7,664 nucleotides of DNA, taken from positions 1-7,664 of the forward strand of contig CAYJNG010000111.1 in NCBI GenBank assembly GCA_964371505.1, in the 5' to 3' direction. Position 1 is the first letter of the stretch. Every line of letters starts with the position of its first letter. This document shows, one piece after another, positions 4,677 to 7,664 of this stretch. The DNA is from CAYJAD01 sp964371505 (GTDB taxonomy: Bacteria > Desulfobacterota > Desulfovibrionia > Desulfovibrionales > Desulfovibrionaceae). The notes under the pieces were generated by a model. That model was not told the DNA's origin, ran no database searches, and saw only the letters and a program-made list of their open reading frames with translations. The position numbers and the translations under genes were made by a program.

Positions 4677-6533
4677 ATGCAACGCAAAGATGCCATTCGT
4701 CACATAAAGGAACGTGTCAGTATTGTAGATATTGTACGCCGTTATGTAGATTTACAGCGCAATGGCCCGCGTTGGGCGGCTCCTTGTCCTTTCCATCAGG
4801 AAACGAAACCCTCTTTTTCCGTCAACGAAGAAGAAGGCCTTTTTTATTGTTTTGGTTGTCAGGCTTCTGGCGACCTATTTGAGTTTTATGGGCGCATAAA
4901 CGGGTTAGACTTTAAAGAAACTTTGGAGCAATTAGCTTTAGAGGCCAACATAACCCTAGACCCTTGGCACGGCAATAAAGGAAAAAACGCCAACCAAGGT
5001 AGCTTTGGCCAGCAACAAGGCGGGCAAAGCGCTGCCAGTAAGCAGTCTGCACGGCAGAACATGTTTCGCATGTACACTTTGGCAGAAGCGCACTTCATGG
5101 CAAATTTGCAAGGGCCCGACGGGCAAGAATGCCGTGAATACATGGATAGACGCAAATTAAGCCCTGAGATTATCAAAACTTTTGGCCTTGGGTGGGCCAA
5201 AAGAGATTGGCAAGCCTTGGCAGCAGCGTTACAGCGCGCCGGCTTTGCAGAAAAAGACGCCATAGAGGCCGGCCTTTTGGGTAAAAGCGCCAAGACGCAA
5301 CGCGGTTACGACCGCTTTCGCGGAAGGCTCATCTTCCCCATTCGCTCCTTAGCCAACCAAGTTATAGCTTTTGGTGGCAGAATTATTGGCGAAGAAGATG
5401 AAGCAAAGTACATAAATAGTTCTGATTCTCTTATTTATAAAAAAGGAGATCAACTGTATGGCCTTGCGCAATCGCGAAGCGGTATTACTCTAAAGGGCCA
5501 TGTGCTACTCACTGAGGGCTATATGGACGTATTAACCCTGCACCAATTTGGCTATACCAATGCGGTGGGGGTGCTTGGGACATCATTAACCCCTGAGCAA
5601 ATAAAAAGAATTTCTGGATTTACTTCTAACATAGTCCTGCTTTTTGACGGAGATAGAGCAGGCAGAAAAGCGGCCTTACGCTCTTGCGAAATGCTGCTTA
5701 CCCGCGGGCTTAAGAGCTCTGTAGTACTCTTACCCGAAGGAGAAGACATAGATAGCCTCCTGCATAGTGCAGGTGTAGAGGCTTTTGAAAAGCTCCAGCA
5801 AACAGCGCCGGATGGTCTGTCCTTTTGCATACAAGTTTTGCGAAATATGGCCCCTAAAGACGCTGTGGACTGGGCAAAATCCTTTTTAAAAAAGGTAGAA
5901 ATTCCCGAGCTTATAAGCTCATATACCAGTAAACTGGCTACAGGTTTACAACTGGCAGAAGAAACGCTGCGAGAAACGCTAAGCAAAAGCCGCCAAGGAG
6001 TACAAAGGGAAGGTAACTCCCCTGCGGCGCAGCAAGCCCACGCTGGGGGCTGGCAAGGGCAACGCTCAGGTCATGCTAATGGCCATGGTCCGCACACTCC
6101 ACAAGGAGCCGGACAAACAAGACCCCTTACTGCCGCTGCCATGCGTGATAAACAAATTATGATGTACGCTGTACGTTATCCACATCGCCTGCAAGATTTA
6201 CGAAATCTCGGCGCAGACCTTGCCTTAAATAGCGATGTGGCACGACAGCTATGGAAAAAAATGGAAGACTTTGACCCCGAGGAAGTGTTTTATCAGCTCA
6301 ATGAGCGTGAGAAAACCTTTTGGGTGCAAAGTCGTACCGGAGAAGCCCCCCCGAGGGACGAAGGTGACAAAGAGCTTATAGGCCTAGAAAAAGAATTGGA
6401 AAGTTTGCATAACACTATGCAAAAATCCTCACTTTTTGCAGCCTTACGTGAAAACGCCAACCTTGGCGATTTTGAAGCAGACCTTGACTACCTTCGTGTG
6501 TTGCAGGAAACTTTGAGGAGGATTGATGAATAA
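4677..6533 (+). CDS. dnaG: DNA primase
   Basis: DnaG makes the RNA primers for chromosome replication and is recruited to the fork by the DnaB helicase. The product is 618 residues from the ATG at 4677. That start has AAAAGG ending six bases upstream, whereas the ATG at 4671 directly touches the site. Domains in order: an N-terminal CHC2 zinc-binding domain with CPFH (C37, H40) and CFGC (C58, C61); a Gln/Gly-rich linker (about 99-127); the polymerase core with YDRFRGRLIFPI (211-222); the TOPRIM catalytic motifs EGYMD (E280) and FDGDRAG (D324, D326); a second low-complexity linker (about 436-487) rich in Gln, Gly, His and Ala; and a C-terminal helicase-binding domain (about 489-618). All expected metal ligands are present. 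The stop codon overlaps the rpoD start by eight bases (ATGAATAA), indicating co-transcription and translational coupling. Confidence 0.96.
   Translation: MQRKDAIRHIKERVSIVDIVRRYVDLQRNGPRWAAPCPFHQETKPSFSVNEEEGLFYCFGCQASGDLFEFYGRINGLDFKETLEQLALEANITLDPWHGNKGKNANQGSFGQQQGGQSAASKQSARQNMFRMYTLAEAHFMANLQGPDGQECREYMDRRKLSPEIIKTFGLGWAKRDWQALAAALQRAGFAEKDAIEAGLLGKSAKTQRGYDRFRGRLIFPIRSLANQVIAFGGRIIGEEDEAKYINSSDSLIYKKGDQLYGLAQSRSGITLKGHVLLTEGYMDVLTLHQFGYTNAVGVLGTSLTPEQIKRISGFTSNIVLLFDGDRAGRKAALRSCEMLLTRGLKSSVVLLPEGEDIDSLLHSAGVEAFEKLQQTAPDGLSFCIQVLRNMAPKDAVDWAKSFLKKVEIPELISSYTSKLATGLQLAEETLRETLSKSRQGVQREGNSPAAQQAHAGGWQGQRSGHANGHGPHTPQGAGQTRPLTAAAMRDKQIMMYAVRYPHRLQDLRNLGADLALNSDVARQLWKKMEDFDPEEVFYQLNEREKTFWVQSRTGEAPPRDEGDKELIGLEKELESLHNTMQKSSLFAALRENANLGDFEADLDYLRVLQETLRRIDE
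6451..6473 (+). other. Hairpin inside the 3' end of dnaG
   Basis: CGCCAA (6455-6460) and TTGGCG (6463-6468) are perfect inverted copies. The flanking AAAA (6451-6454) and TTTT (6470-6473) can extend the stem past a single bulged A. It lies about 50 bases upstream of the rpoD start. It resembles a short terminator but is within coding sequence, where translating ribosomes would normally disrupt it. An RNA processing or stability role at the dnaG-rpoD junction is possible but unproven. Confidence 0.3.
6516..6521 (+). promoter_or_regulatory. Ribosome binding site of rpoD within dnaG
   Basis: AGGAGG, a perfect Shine-Dalgarno core, lies in the last codons of dnaG four bases before the rpoD ATG at 6526. 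The spacing is slightly short but workable. Its strength suggests rpoD can be initiated well even though dnaG is normally poorly expressed. Confidence 0.8.
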
Positions 6534-7664
6534 TCTTAAAGATATACAGCAAATTAAAGCCCTTATCGACAAAGGGAAAGCCATGGGCTTTCTTACCTTT
6601 GACGAAGTAGCCAAGGCTTTACCTGCTGAAATGAGCAACTCTGAGCAACAGTTTGAAGAGGTTATTACCATCTTTGAACAGCACGACATTGCCATTGTTG
6701 ATTCAGAAAAAGAAGGTAAGAAGATTACCATCAATGCTACAGGCGATGATGACGAAATGGTGGGCGAAGGCAATCTTGACCTTGCCGATGAAGAAGAAAC
6801 CATTGACTACTCTTCACGCAATACAGACCCTGTACGCATGTATTTGCGCGAAATGGGTGCTGTGCCTTTGCTTGATCGTGATGGCGAAGTAGTTATTGCC
6901 AAAAAGATTGAACTGGGCGAGCAAGACGTACTGTACGCTTTGGTAGAAGTCCCCGTGGCTGTAGAAGAACTTATCAATGTAGGCGAAGATTTACGTCTTA
7001 ACCGCATTAAGCTTAAAGATGTGGTTAAAACCATTGAAGAAGACGACCCCAGCGAGGATGAAATGAATCAACGCACCCGCGTTATTCTTTTGCTGGACGA
7101 AATAAAAGCCACCTTCCGCAAGAAGAAAAAAATCTATGCCAAGCTAGATGAGTGTTGCACCTTAGAGCGCCGCGTGGCCGGTGTTCAAAAGGAAATCATT
7201 AGCTATAAGGAAGAAGTGGTTATTCGCTTGCGTGATATTAAGCTAGAAAAAACCTTAATTGACCGCATTATAGAAACGGTGGAAGATTATGTGCGCCAAA
7301 TGCACAACTGCCAACGTGACCTTTCGGCCTATATTCTTTCCACAGGGCGCACCCAAGCGGAAATTCAAGAGCTGTTTCACAACCTTGAAAACCGTAAAGT
7401 AAGCCCTACCGATGCTGCCAAGCAATTGGGCTTCAGCGTTGATGAACTTTTCTCCTTTAAAGAAATGATCATCGGTAAAATTGAAATATTACGTCGACTT
7501 CAAGAAAAATGCTGCCATAATGTGGGCGACTTAGAAGAAGTACTCTGGCGTATCAAACGCGGCAACACCGCCGCCATGCGTGCCAAGCAAGAGCTCATTC
7601 GCTCCAACTTGCGCCTTGTGGTATCCATTGCCAAAAAATACACCAACCGCGGCCTACAATTCCT
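6526..7664 (+). CDS. rpoD: RNA polymerase primary sigma factor (sigma-70), 3' end missing
   Basis: RpoD directs RNA polymerase to housekeeping promoters. The window holds 379 full codons and then ends. Visible parts: region 1.1 (about residues 5-65, starting MNNLKDIQQIKALIDKGKAMG), which blocks DNA binding by free sigma; an acidic linker (GDDDEMVGEGNLDLADEEE); region 1.2 beginning near N99 with DPVRMYLREMGAVPLL; a long charged, mostly helical non-conserved region (about 135-345); and the start of region 2 from M351 with RAKQELIRSNLRLVVSIAKKY, continuing to TNRGLQF, part of the core-binding and -10 recognition module. Regions 2.3-4.2 should follow outside. The presence of region 1.1 and the non-conserved insert marks it as the essential primary factor and not an alternative one. 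The start overlaps the dnaG stop. Confidence 0.96.
   Translation, partial: MNNLKDIQQIKALIDKGKAMGFLTFDEVAKALPAEMSNSEQQFEEVITIFEQHDIAIVDSEKEGKKITINATGDDDEMVGEGNLDLADEEETIDYSSRNTDPVRMYLREMGAVPLLDRDGEVVIAKKIELGEQDVLYALVEVPVAVEELINVGEDLRLNRIKLKDVVKTIEEDDPSEDEMNQRTRVILLLDEIKATFRKKKKIYAKLDECCTLERRVAGVQKEIISYKEEVVIRLRDIKLEKTLIDRIIETVEDYVRQMHNCQRDLSAYILSTGRTQAEIQELFHNLENRKVSPTDAAKQLGFSVDELFSFKEMIIGKIEILRRLQEKCCHNVGDLEEVLWRIKRGNTAAMRAKQELIRSNLRLVVSIAKKYTNRGLQF

Noticed and set aside
6444..6803. Minus-strand open frame of 119 codons across the dnaG-rpoD junction
   Set aside because: It is Ser-rich and antisense to two well-recognised genes, so not a real gene.
1..7664. Search for CRISPR arrays, insertion sequences, prophage or defence genes
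   Set aside because: No regularly spaced repeats, transposase-like frames or terminal inverted repeats were seen; nearly all sequence is housekeeping genes with short spacers, so I found no new accessory system here.

Overview
The window looks like an ordinary, conserved stretch of chromosome from a Desulfovibrionales-type bacterium (Desulfobacterota, formerly Deltaproteobacteria). I infer this from the S21 protein with its N-terminus PGVFLNEDDYNFDIALRRFK, from a full-length MutS2, from a sigma-70 with a long non-conserved region, and from the gene order rpsU-yqeY-mutS2-dnaG-rpoD. GC content looks to be in the high 40s by eye; I did not measure it, and I cannot name a genus. I see no insertion sequence, CRISPR array, phage gene or other accessory system.

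Left part, minus strand: positions 1-31 are the 5' end of a tRNA-Ser that runs off the left edge. A good promoter lies just upstream of it, in a very AT-rich spacer. Next comes gpsA (glycerol-3-phosphate dehydrogenase, phospholipid precursor supply), whose start is best placed at 1150. The 163 bases from 1151 to 1313 are a divergent intergenic region carrying the gpsA ribosome binding site and the likely rpsU promoter.

Right part, plus strand: rpsU (S21, with a likely TTG start at 1314), two stem-loops of which the second resembles a leaky terminator, yqeY, mutS2, a 103-base spacer before dnaG with an unusual cluster of small repeats, dnaG (primase), and rpoD (primary sigma factor, cut off by the window end in region 2). 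This is an enlarged form of the 'macromolecular synthesis operon' known from E. coli as rpsU-dnaG-rpoD, which links translation, replication priming and transcription initiation. Here yqeY (a relative of the GatB tail domain) and mutS2 (MutS-like ATPase with a Smr domain) sit between rpsU and dnaG. The stem-loops after rpsU and before dnaG are plausible points for adjusting the very different amounts of S21, primase and sigma factor needed.

The genes look intact, with catalytic and metal-binding motifs in place. The most interesting material is regulatory: the rpsU-yqeY hairpins, and the mutS2-dnaG spacer, where a 16-base imperfect direct repeat flanks an inverted repeat and its second copy contains the dnaG ribosome binding site.
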